A DNA stretch of 64,000 bases from a virus: positions 1 to 64,000 of IMG/VR virus record IMGVR_UViG_3300049793_000099. The stretch is one strand, 5' to 3'. A program made the translations under genes and the position numbers. The notes beneath the pieces were generated by a model, which saw only the letters and a list, made by a program, of their open reading frames with translations, was not told where the DNA came from and made no database searches. This document shows positions 14,791 to 21,910 of this stretch, piece by piece. Positions within the stretch are counted from its first letter, which is position 1. Each line of letters starts with the position of its first letter.

Positions 14791-14832
14791 AAACTATGTT
14801 TCATAATATGTAGTTTTTAGTTAGTTAATTTG

Positions 14833-14863
14833 AACCCTATCAGAAATGATGGGGTTTATTTTT
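14833..14863 (+). terminator. Intrinsic terminator after the tRNA-like gene
   Basis: AACCCTATCA (14833-14842) and TGATGGGGTT (14847-14856) pair over 10 bp with a GAAA tetraloop and are followed by TATTTTTT. Confidence 0.9.
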
Positions 14864-14919
14864 TAACAAACTATATTATGAATAATAAAATAATAAATAA
14901 TAACTAATTAATAAAAATT

Positions 14920-15018
14920 ATGGAATATATTAAAAAAGAAGATTTAAAAGATAGTGAAATTTATAAAACATCAAATGGTTATATATTTAAATATTTAGAT
15001 AAAAATGATAAAATATAA
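14920..15018 (+). CDS. Small acidic/basic peptide, 32 aa
   Basis: A 32-codon frame with the usual leader (AAAAATTATG). The product MEYIKKEDLKDSEIYKTSNG continues into a short strand. It resembles small phage proteins that consist of one KEDLKxG-like module. No function known. Confidence 0.4.
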   Translation: MEYIKKEDLKDSEIYKTSNGYIFKYLDKNDKI

Positions 15019-15106
15019 TAATAATTTAAAATCTAAAACCTCATATAAAGGATGGTTAGATCATTGTAACAGTATAAATTTAAAAAGAAAATATGAAAAC
15101 TATTAA
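15005..15106 (+). CDS. Small basic peptide, 33 aa
   Basis: A 33-codon frame overlapping both neighbours by 14 bases. The product is basic and polar with a conserved-looking core SYKGWLDHCNS. Support is weak and rests on gap filling. Confidence 0.3.
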   Translation: MIKYNNNLKSKTSYKGWLDHCNSINLKRKYENY

Positions 15107-15353
15107 AATTAAAAAAAAAGAATTTCAAAAATTATATGATATTGCATGTAATCAATGGCAACCAATATTTCAAGAAAAATTTAAAGAATTTTTATTTGAA
15201 GATTATATTGAATTTGATGAATCATTTTTATTAAAAATGCAAAAAGCTTGTACAGATCCACAATTAAAAGTATTTAATGTAATATTTAAACCTTATTTGG
15301 AAGAAGTTATAGATTTATTTAGTATAAATACTTATAAAAAAGTTTGTAAATAA
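15093..15353 (+). CDS. Hypothetical protein, 86 aa
   Basis: A helical protein (KKKEFQKLYDIACNQW, then FEDYIEFDESFLLKMQKAC). It lies 12 bases upstream of the variable-repeat gene, so it may be part of the same unit. It does not look like the accessory protein Avd of diversity-generating retroelements, although size and helical content are in the right range. Confidence 0.6.
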   Translation: MKTIKIKKKEFQKLYDIACNQWQPIFQEKFKEFLFEDYIEFDESFLLKMQKACTDPQLKVFNVIFKPYLEEVIDLFSINTYKKVCK

Positions 15354-15365
15354 TTAAAAGAAAAA

Positions 15366-15629
15366 ATGGAAATTTGTCCATTTAGAAAAATTAAACAAAT
15401 TGAGAAATTATTTAATGATAATTGGAAAGTAAACCTTACAGATCCAAATCAAGCAAAATATTATCCTTATTTTGAAATAAAAAGTTCTGGTTTGGTGTTC
15501 GGTGGTTCTAGCTACAGCTACTGCAGCTTTTTTGGGCGGGTTGCCTTTTACAAAGATAGTAAAACCTCTGATTTTGTTGGTAAAACATTCTTAAAAGAAT
15601 ACGAAGAATTTGGAAATTACAAAGGTTAA
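15366..15629 (+). CDS. Putative diversified protein carrying a variable repeat, 87 aa
   Basis: Residues 40-60 are encoded by a variable repeat (15483-15546) whose adenine-rich partner lies 94 bases downstream of the repeat end. In the partner the same codons read mostly Asn (AAC/AAT), and here they read Gly, Ser, Tyr, Cys, Phe and Arg, changing twelve residues. The N-terminal part (EKLFNDNWKVNLTDPNQ, then KYYPYFEI) and the tail (DFVGKTFLKEYEEF) look like a small scaffold holding a variable strand-loop, and the repeat codons stand out as G-rich in an AT-rich gene. Usual targets have longer binding domains with the repeat at the very C-terminus. Here 27 residues follow it. Ligand and function unknown. 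Confidence 0.75.
   Translation: MEICPFRKIKQIEKLFNDNWKVNLTDPNQAKYYPYFEIKSSGLVFGGSSYSYCSFFGRVAFYKDSKTSDFVGKTFLKEYEEFGNYKG
15483..15546 (+). repeat. Variable repeat (VR) of a DGR-type pair
   Basis: These 64 bases align without gaps to 15641-15704. They differ at 16 positions (15489, 15494, 15501, 15502, 15504, 15511, 15517, 15519, 15523, 15526, 15531, 15532, 15535, 15538, 15539, 15543). At every one the partner has A, and this copy has G (13 times) or T (3 times). No non-A position differs. This is the adenine-specific mutagenesis signature of diversity-generating retroelements. Confidence 0.85.
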
Positions 15630-15640
15630 TATTATAAACT

Positions 15641-15704
15641 AGTTCTAGTTTAGTGTTCAATAGTTCTAACTACAACAACTACAACTTTAATGAGCAAGTT
15701 ACCT
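15641..15704 (+). repeat. Template repeat (TR) of a DGR-type pair
   Basis: This non-coding copy holds all the adenines, including the AAC-rich run typical of template repeats (around 15668-15685). 16 of its 22 adenines are changed in the partner and none of its 42 other bases. It sits downstream of the target gene in the same orientation, in a gap without open frames (15630-15839). No reverse transcriptase is encoded anywhere in this window, so the enzyme must lie elsewhere or be absent. Confidence 0.82.
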
Positions 15705-15839
15705 CTACTTTAATAATATTAATATTAACATTAACTCTTGCTAAAAAATATAAAAATTGAAATAATTCTTAGTAATGAAAATGAAAAGTATTATTGAAAA
15801 GTAAACAATTAATAAAATAATAACAAATAAATAATAATT

Positions 15840-16118
15840 ATGAAAACAGATAAAACAAAAGTATTTTTTAGATACTCAGAAGATAGAACTATTACAGCAG
15901 TTGCTAAAAATGTTCAAACAAATGAAGAAATTGCAACTAGAGAAGTAAAACTTCGTCATGGTGATACACCAAATAAAGTTGTTGGTAGAAAATATGCTTT
16001 TAAAAAATTAATGGATTATAGTTTAGTTAACAATTTATTACCAAAACTTGAAATTGGTGCATTATGGAAATTATTTGGATCAATTTGTAAACAACCTAAT
16101 TATAAATTAGCTTATTAA
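15840..16118 (+). CDS. Hypothetical basic protein, 92 aa
   Basis: A Lys/Arg-rich protein with an N-terminal strand region (KVFFRYSEDRTITAVAKNV) and a helical C-terminus. The N-terminal pattern (xFFRYSxDxTITAV) recalls small phage proteins of unknown function. A 21-codon frame (16118-16183) follows its stop as TAATG and may be translated. Confidence 0.6.
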   Translation: MKTDKTKVFFRYSEDRTITAVAKNVQTNEEIATREVKLRHGDTPNKVVGRKYAFKKLMDYSLVNNLLPKLEIGALWKLFGSICKQPNYKLAY

Positions 16119-16302
16119 TGAAATATTTAGTAATGCTTTATAATTATCTTTTTGATTTTGTAAAATTTAAAAAAGGATGTTAAATCTTTTAATTTAGATT
16201 CCGAAGAAAGACAAAATATAGAATTTATTGAAATAAAAAAGGATGAAATAGATAATTAACTATCATATAGTTTTAAAATATGACTCATTTTAAAACGTAA
16301 AT

Positions 16303-18282
16303 ATGAATAAAAAATTATATGTTTTTGATTTGGAGACATACCCTAATTTCTTTCTAGCAGTATTTAAATGTATTATTACGAGTGAGTATCATTACTTTGA
16401 AATAAGTGATAGAAAAAGTAATCAAATCAATTTAAAAAAATTTCTCAATGAGCAAGTTAAAGGTTTAATAGGTTTTAATAATCTTAATTTTGATTATCCA
16501 GTATTACATAATACTATATTAAAATCAAATAAACTTTTAACTGCTCAAGAAATTTATAAAGAAGTTGAAACTATTATCAATACTAAATATTCAGCTATTT
16601 GGGATAATCAAATTAAGATACCTCAATTGGATTTATATCGTATTTGGCACTATGATAACAAAAATAAAAGTACATCACTTAAATGGCTTGAATTTGCTAT
16701 GAGATTACCTAATGTTGAAGATTTACCATATAAACCTGGTACAATTTTAACATTTGATCAAATGGATGAAATTATTAGTTATTGTAAAAATGATATTGAA
16801 GCTACTGAGAAATTTTATAATCTTAGTTCTAAACATATTGAAATTAGAAAATTTTATACTCAATTAGAAGATATGAATTTAATTAATGCTTCTGAGATTA
16901 AAATGTCTAAAGAAATCTTTGGTAAATATTTATCAAAAGAAATGAAAATAGACATTAAAACTCTTTCTAAATTAAGAACAGAACGTTCTGAAGTAATTAT
17001 TAAAGATATAACATTCGATTATTTAAAATTTGATGATCCACTTAATCAAGAAATATTAGAAAAATTCAATTCATATAAATGGATTGATACATCTAATATA
17101 TCTAAAGAACAAGCTAAAAAATATTCAATCTCTTTTAGTAGAAATTATAAAAATGTAATTAGAGAATATGCTGAAGGTGGATTACATTCATTTGGTAAAG
17201 CTGGTATATATGAATCAGATAATGATTATGTTTTAGTTGATGTAGATTTTGCATCATATTATCCTCATATATCATTTAGAAATAAATTACATCCAGAACA
17301 TATTCCAGAACCAATTTTTAGTAACATTTATGAAGGATTCTATAAAGATCGTAAATTATATGATAAAAAAGATCCTCGTAATTATGTATTAAAAATTATT
17401 CTTAATGGTAGTTATGGATTATCTAAAGATAAATACGCATTTTTATATGATCCGAAATGGCAATTAGCAATTTGTATTAATGGTCAATTAATGTTAACAT
17501 TATTAACAGAAAGGGTATTTGAATATTGTAAAATAGAACCAACTATTATATTTGAAAATACAGATGGAGCAATGTATAAAATATATAAATCAGATTATGA
17601 TAATTTAACTAAAGCTTGTAAAGAAGTTGAAGAAATAGTTAATATTCCTTTAGAAACACAAACTTGTGAAAAAATTATAATTAGAGACGTTAATAATTAT
17701 ATAAACATTATTAACTCTGATAGTATTAAATTTAAAGGTTGTTTTGAAATAGATAGAGACTATCATAAAAATCATTCTAAAAGAATTGTATCAATTGCAT
17801 TAGCTAATTATTTTATTAATAATATATCAGTTGAAGATACTATTTATAATCATTTAAAAAAAACTAAATATTCATTTTGTGAAAATTATGGAATATATGA
17901 TTTTTGTTTAGGTGCTAAAATGAAAGGTAAAAATGAATTAATTCAAAGGTATTGGAAAGCTTATGATTTAATTGAAGAATCTTTATCTAAAATGAATAGA
18001 TATTATGTATCTAATATTGGTGTTGAATTGATTAAAAAATTACCACCATTAGAAAAACATTATCTAACAGAAACTGATAAATATAAACTAAAATTTGATC
18101 CAAATCAAATAAATATATTTGATATTATTGAAGATATTAAAATTGATGCTGAAGATAGAGATGAAAATCTAGAAGCTGGTTACAAATGTACATTATTTAA
18201 TAAATATAAAGAATATGATTATGATTTAAATTATGATTATTATATTAAAGAATGTTACAATATTATTGATAAACTTAAATAA
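16303..18282 (+). CDS. Family B DNA polymerase with 3'-5' exonuclease
   Basis: The replicative polymerase, 659 aa. The exonuclease domain shows Exo I FDLET (residues 8-12), Exo II FNNLNFDYP (58-66) and Exo III YCKNDIEAT (160-168). The polymerase domain shows motif A DVDFASYYP (313-321), motif B KIILNGSYG (364-372) and motif C ENTDG (418-422). In motif C the usual first Asp of DTD is Asn, while the second Asp is kept, a form also seen in other phage polymerases. Length is short for cellular enzymes and normal for phage ones. No intron or intein interrupts it. It opens the replication module. Confidence 0.96.
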   Translation: MNKKLYVFDLETYPNFFLAVFKCIITSEYHYFEISDRKSNQINLKKFLNEQVKGLIGFNNLNFDYPVLHNTILKSNKLLTAQEIYKEVETIINTKYSAIWDNQIKIPQLDLYRIWHYDNKNKSTSLKWLEFAMRLPNVEDLPYKPGTILTFDQMDEIISYCKNDIEATEKFYNLSSKHIEIRKFYTQLEDMNLINASEIKMSKEIFGKYLSKEMKIDIKTLSKLRTERSEVIIKDITFDYLKFDDPLNQEILEKFNSYKWIDTSNISKEQAKKYSISFSRNYKNVIREYAEGGLHSFGKAGIYESDNDYVLVDVDFASYYPHISFRNKLHPEHIPEPIFSNIYEGFYKDRKLYDKKDPRNYVLKIILNGSYGLSKDKYAFLYDPKWQLAICINGQLMLTLLTERVFEYCKIEPTIIFENTDGAMYKIYKSDYDNLTKACKEVEEIVNIPLETQTCEKIIIRDVNNYINIINSDSIKFKGCFEIDRDYHKNHSKRIVSIALANYFINNISVEDTIYNHLKKTKYSFCENYGIYDFCLGAKMKGKNELIQRYWKAYDLIEESLSKMNRYYVSNIGVELIKKLPPLEKHYLTETDKYKLKFDPNQINIFDIIEDIKIDAEDRDENLEAGYKCTLFNKYKEYDYDLNYDYYIKECYNIIDKLK

Positions 18283-18288
18283 TTAAAA

Positions 18289-18474
18289 ATGAAACATAAA
18301 TTTAAAATTAATAGACATTGGGATTTAAATTACAAAGATTGTATTTTTATATCTATATCTCCAATGTTAGATTTAAATTATGAAAACCACAAAAGCTTAC
18401 ATAACTTTTCAATATCTATAGGTTGGTTATGGTTTAGTATTAATTTTGAATATACTTATTATAAAAACAATTAA
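18289..18474 (+). CDS. Hypothetical protein, 61 aa
   Basis: A small aromatic-rich, beta-rich protein (FSISIGWLWFSINFEYTYY near the end). It begins six bases after the polymerase stop. The C-terminal SIxxGWLWxSxNxE pattern looks like a recurring phage motif, but I cannot name it. Confidence 0.55.
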   Translation: MKHKFKINRHWDLNYKDCIFISISPMLDLNYENHKSLHNFSISIGWLWFSINFEYTYYKNN

Positions 18475-18476
18475 TT

Positions 18477-18680
18477 ATGAATAAACCAGAATATATTTTT
18501 GCTATAGATCTTATAATTGAAGAATTTAAATTATCTAATCCTATATTAATTTCTGAAAAGATTCAAGAAGAATTACATATGGAAGTAAGTATATTTCAAA
18601 TAGTTGATTATTTAGAAATTAATAAAGAAAATTGGGAAATTGAATCACAAAAAATAGAATATTATGAAAACAATTATTAA
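18477..18680 (+). CDS. Hypothetical acidic protein, possible helix-turn-helix, 67 aa
   Basis: An acidic helical protein. Residues about 22-50 (ISEKIQEELHMEVSIFQIVDYL) have helix-turn-helix spacing. The gene follows its neighbour after two bases. No family recognised. Confidence 0.5.
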   Translation: MNKPEYIFAIDLIIEEFKLSNPILISEKIQEELHMEVSIFQIVDYLEINKENWEIESQKIEYYENNY

Positions 18681-18682
18681 AT

Positions 18683-18868
18683 ATGAAAAATAAATTATGT
18701 CCCAAATGTATAGGAGCCACAAATGTAATGGTTCCTAAAATTAGCGGTAAAAAAGGATTTGAATATCAAATTTGTACATTGTGTAATGGTACAGGTGTAA
18801 TATCTGAAGAAATTGAAGAAGATTATTTACTGTCTTTAAATGAAGATTTAATTGATGATTATGATTAA
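18683..18868 (+). CDS. Small zinc-finger protein with DnaJ-like cysteine repeats, 61 aa
   Basis: CPKCIG near residue 6 and CTLCNGTG near residue 32 form the two knuckles of a DnaJ-type CxxCxG zinc module. The acidic C-terminus (SEEIEEDYLLSLNEDLIDD) is long for the size. In DnaJ such modules bind unfolded protein, and in phages they are often free-standing adaptors. The partner is unknown. Confidence 0.6.
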   Translation: MKNKLCPKCIGATNVMVPKISGKKGFEYQICTLCNGTGVISEEIEEDYLLSLNEDLIDDYD

Positions 18869-18944
18869 AAATAATATAGATACAATATTATTAATTTTTT
18901 TCTGTATATTTATGATTTTAATTAATTTAACTAAAAGAAAATAA
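18861..18944 (+). CDS. Small membrane peptide, 27 aa
   Basis: A 27-codon frame that overlaps the previous stop by eight bases. After MIKNNID it is one membrane helix (TILLIFFCIFMILINL) with a basic end (TKRK), a plausible single-pass peptide. Confidence 0.35.
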   Translation: MIKNNIDTILLIFFCIFMILINLTKRK

Positions 18945-18945
18945 T

Positions 18946-19266
18946 ATGAAAGAACAAATTGAAGAATTAGAAGAGTTAAAATTAAAAATAACTGCTAATT
19001 TAAGAGAATGGGTTAAAGATAAATCTATTTCTTTAGATGAAAGATGGAATCTGTTTTTTAAATCTGATTTAGGTGATCATAAAACCTATCATGAAAATTT
19101 TGTAAATTTTAAAAGTGATGAGTATTGTAATAATTTAAATAGATATAAAATTATTGATTTAAGTAATGCGATTAATTATAAAAATTTTTCAGATGAAATT
19201 CAATATGATGATTTTAGAGAAAATGTTTTAAATAAATTTATTAAATCTTTTAAATGGGATTGGTAA
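18946..19266 (+). CDS. Hypothetical protein, 106 aa
   Basis: A charged helical protein beginning MKEQIEELEELKLKITANL, then RWNLFFKSDLGDHKTYHENF. It lies between polymerase-associated genes and the putative replisome organizer. No family recognised. Confidence 0.6.
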   Translation: MKEQIEELEELKLKITANLREWVKDKSISLDERWNLFFKSDLGDHKTYHENFVNFKSDEYCNNLNRYKIIDLSNAINYKNFSDEIQYDDFRENVLNKFIKSFKWDW

Positions 19267-19279
19267 TAAATAATAAATT

Positions 19280-19870
19280 ATGAAAGAAGCTTTTATATTA
19301 GATATAAATTTTTTAAAAGAACAAAATCTTTCTATTATTGAGTTTATAACATTGTTAAAATTAAATGAAGTTGATATTGATTTAGTTTTAAATGATTCTA
19401 TATTAAAACGTTTACAAGAAAAACAATTTATTAAATTAATAGATCAAGATTTTATTATTCGTGAAAAAGGTAAATTATTATTAGATTTTTTATCAATAGA
19501 AAGTAACTATTCGAATTATAAAGATAAAAAAATTATTAAAAAATCTAATCGTGTTATAAATGAAGGTTTTGATGAATTTATAGAAGAATATAGAAAACTA
19601 TGGAAAGGTTTAAAACTCGGCAGTATGGGGTCTTCAAATGCTTGTAAAGAGAAAATGGAGAGATGGATGAAAGAAAATCCTAATTATTCTAAAGAAGATA
19701 TTCTCAAAGCTGCCAGAATTTATATAAAATCTGTAGATAATTATCAATTTCTTCAAGCAGCTCATTATTTTATTTATAAAAAAGAGGGTAAAGAAGAAGA
19801 TTCTAGATTATCTGCATTTATTGAAGAGAAGGAAATTGATAATACTGATTGGACTACAAAATTGTCATAA
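19280..19870 (+). CDS. Putative replisome organizer / helicase-loader-like protein, 196 aa
   Basis: The N-terminal 75 residues look like a winged helix (IEFITLLKLNEVDIDLVLND, then QEKQFIKLIDQDFIIREKGK). The C-terminal part (FIEEYRKLWKGLK, KEKMERWMKENPNYSKEDIL and YQFLQAAHYFIYK) resembles the last domain of phage replication initiators and loaders, with its short-chain W-x-x-x-N-P and Q-x-A-x-x-F-I motifs. The gene lies between PolB and DnaB, as expected. No ATPase domain is present, so it would load helicase without ATP hydrolysis. Confidence 0.5.
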   Translation: MKEAFILDINFLKEQNLSIIEFITLLKLNEVDIDLVLNDSILKRLQEKQFIKLIDQDFIIREKGKLLLDFLSIESNYSNYKDKKIIKKSNRVINEGFDEFIEEYRKLWKGLKLGSMGSSNACKEKMERWMKENPNYSKEDILKAARIYIKSVDNYQFLQAAHYFIYKKEGKEEDSRLSAFIEEKEIDNTDWTTKLS

Positions 19871-19873
19871 ATT

Positions 19874-20008
19874 ATGAAAATTACATATGAACAAATATTA
19901 AAAATTATAGGAGATAATTGTGAAGAAATACCTTATGAAGGTACAGAAGTTGATAAAGATTCAATGGCTGCGGAATTATTTAACTTAATAAATAATCAAA
20001 ATGATTAG
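19874..20008 (+). CDS. Small acidic protein, 44 aa
   Basis: A 44-codon frame with standard leader (AAATTATG). It begins MKITYEQILKIIGDN and is acidic. It ends TAG overlapping the next ATG (ATGATTAG). No family recognised. Confidence 0.5.
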   Translation: MKITYEQILKIIGDNCEEIPYEGTEVDKDSMAAELFNLINNQND

Positions 20009-20177
20009 TTTTGAAGAATTTGAAAAAACTTGTTATCATACACAATATAGTATTGTATTACCTTTAGTTGATAGAATGAGAATTAATAAATTGGAACTTA
20101 TGACTAAAGGTAAATTAGATAACAATAAATTAAAAAGTAAATTAATGGAAATTTATGAAGAAAAATTTAAAAAATAG
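20001..20177 (+). CDS. Small basic helical protein, 58 aa
   Basis: A 58-codon frame that starts inside the previous gene's end. The product is basic and helical at its end (KLKSKLMEIYEEKFKK). No family recognised. Confidence 0.5.
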   Translation: MISFEEFEKTCYHTQYSIVLPLVDRMRINKLELMTKGKLDNNKLKSKLMEIYEEKFKK

Positions 20178-20183
20178 TAAAAA

Positions 20184-20609
20184 ATGATACATGTTAAAAT
20201 AGAAGACGTTTCTAAAACTAAAACACGTAAGAACTTTATTAAAAAGTTTTTAATAGGTAAAAGAATTCCTTCTTATGAAGATCCAGAATTTACTAAAGTT
20301 CAATGTAATGGTAAAGGTGAAAATATTGATGGAGCTAGTCGTAGTATTACAGAATTATGGGAATTAACTAAATCTAGATTTCCTGCTACATCAATGAAAG
20401 CAATGATTCAAATCTTATTTGAATTAATTGAAGAAGATAAATCAGTGATATTAGTATGGTGTGATAAAATTCAAAAAGTAGTTGTAAAATATGTCCCAAA
20501 TACTTCTGCAGAATGGATTTCTAGTTATAGTATGAAAAATCATTATACTAAGAAAGGTGTAGATGGTTATAGTTTAGCTGATTATAATGAAATTAAAGAT
20601 AATTTATAA
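20184..20609 (+). CDS. Hypothetical protein, 141 aa, paralogue of the gene at 21370
   Basis: The protein aligns end to end with the product of 21370-21834: shared FTKxQC, a GK..RS segment, VxxxWCDxxxKxxxxxxxN in place of VFCDSAKKWILN, and a Gly-Tyr-Ser / Gly-Glu-Tyr-Ser ending. The two are ancient tandem duplicates separated by one gene. Mixed alpha/beta with several Cys. No function recognised. Confidence 0.65.
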   Translation: MIHVKIEDVSKTKTRKNFIKKFLIGKRIPSYEDPEFTKVQCNGKGENIDGASRSITELWELTKSRFPATSMKAMIQILFELIEEDKSVILVWCDKIQKVVVKYVPNTSAEWISSYSMKNHYTKKGVDGYSLADYNEIKDNL

Positions 20610-21370
20610 TGTTTGACGATACTATTTATATTCCTGGAAATGAATATTATAATAAATATTGGAGCGATTATATAGATGGTGAAAATAAAATAGAAAATTT
20701 AAAAAACGAAATAAAAATGAAAGAATTGATTTGTATAAATCCAAAGAATTATAAACTTACATTAAATAATAAATATCTTGTTGTTATTGATGAAGGTGAT
20801 ACAATTAAAATTATTAACGATAGTAATAAAACTGTTAGATATTATAAAGACTTATTTCAAGAAGTTGAAGAAGAAGTAATTCATGAACCAGAACCAGTTA
20901 TTGTTAGAACAGAACAAGATTTAATTGATAGTATTGCTAGTGAGGGTTCATCTACAATATATATTGATTTTGATAATAAATTAGTTAAAATTACTAATAA
21001 CTTATCTATTATAAATAATAATACAGATTTTAGTTGTGGTATTAATAATATAACTAATATTGGTAGTCAAATAGAAGAAATTTATGAATCTATTGAAGAA
21101 ACTGCATCTCAAAATGAAGAAGATTTACCATTATTAACAAAGGCTGTAATTAAACATCACTTTAAGAATTATATTAAATATAAATCAAATAATGGTATGA
21201 ATGCAGGAATTTATTTAATGTCTTGTAATATTGATGGAGACGGTTTAGATGAAGAAATTGTTGATATTTTAAATGAAATTTCAGATTTTAATACAGAACC
21301 TGAAATTAATCCTAATAGTAATAATGAAATTAAATTATGGGGATTTTATAAATCTAATTTGAATAATTAA
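20609..21370 (+). CDS. Hypothetical acidic protein, 253 aa
   Basis: The ATG overlaps the previous stop (TAATG). The N-terminal half is beta-rich (KYLVVIDEGDTIKIINDSNK), the middle is very acidic (QEVEEEVIHEPEPVIV), and the C-terminal half is helical. The N-terminal strand run resembles an SH3-like fold. No family recognised. Confidence 0.6.
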   Translation: MFDDTIYIPGNEYYNKYWSDYIDGENKIENLKNEIKMKELICINPKNYKLTLNNKYLVVIDEGDTIKIINDSNKTVRYYKDLFQEVEEEVIHEPEPVIVRTEQDLIDSIASEGSSTIYIDFDNKLVKITNNLSIINNNTDFSCGINNITNIGSQIEEIYESIEETASQNEEDLPLLTKAVIKHHFKNYIKYKSNNGMNAGIYLMSCNIDGDGLDEEIVDILNEISDFNTEPEINPNSNNEIKLWGFYKSNLNN

Positions 21371-21834
21371 TGAAATTATATGTAAAAGATATTGTTCGAA
21401 AACCTAATGATACCTTATATACTTTTTTATATAAAGTATTAAGATTAGATTGTAACTTTTATAAACAATGCACTGTTGATGCGACATATTTAAATCTTGA
21501 TTTTACAAAATTACAATGTATTGCTGGAAAAAATAGAAGTTTCGATGATTTAGTATTTATAAGTAAAACTTATTTTAAAGTATCTGATAAATCTGTTGCT
21601 AAAGTTATTAAAAAACTTTTAGATGAAAATAATGGGTGGTTGTTTGTATTTTGTGATAGTGCTAAAAAATGGATTTTAAATCGAGGTTTAAATAGGAGTC
21701 TTAGGTTTAAATATTGTGCTATATATGATAAATCAGATTATAAAACAGAGAAATATGGAGAAGGTGAATATTCATTTGATAATATTATAAACTTAATGGG
21801 ATTAACAAAAGAAGATATTAAATTAAATTATTAA
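21370..21834 (+). CDS. Hypothetical protein, 154 aa, paralogue of the gene at 20184
   Basis: Shares FTKLQC, the LVFISKTYF / LWELTKSRF position, and the FVFCDSAKKWILN core with the product of 20184. The ATG overlaps the previous stop. A repeat-rich AT leader (21835-21910, several TTAAAAA steps) separates it from dnaB. Confidence 0.65.
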   Translation: MKLYVKDIVRKPNDTLYTFLYKVLRLDCNFYKQCTVDATYLNLDFTKLQCIAGKNRSFDDLVFISKTYFKVSDKSVAKVIKKLLDENNGWLFVFCDSAKKWILNRGLNRSLRFKYCAIYDKSDYKTEKYGEGEYSFDNIINLMGLTKEDIKLNY

Positions 21835-21910
21835 AAATCTTAAAAAATTATTAAAAATTACAAAAATATTAAAAACTTAAAGATTATTAGTAAACAATAC
21901 TGATAAATTA

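Noticed and set aside
15366-16302. Reverse transcriptase or Avd gene next to the repeat pair
   Set aside because: No frame in the surrounding region has RT motifs or the Avd helical-bundle pattern. The 86- and 92-aa neighbours do not match.
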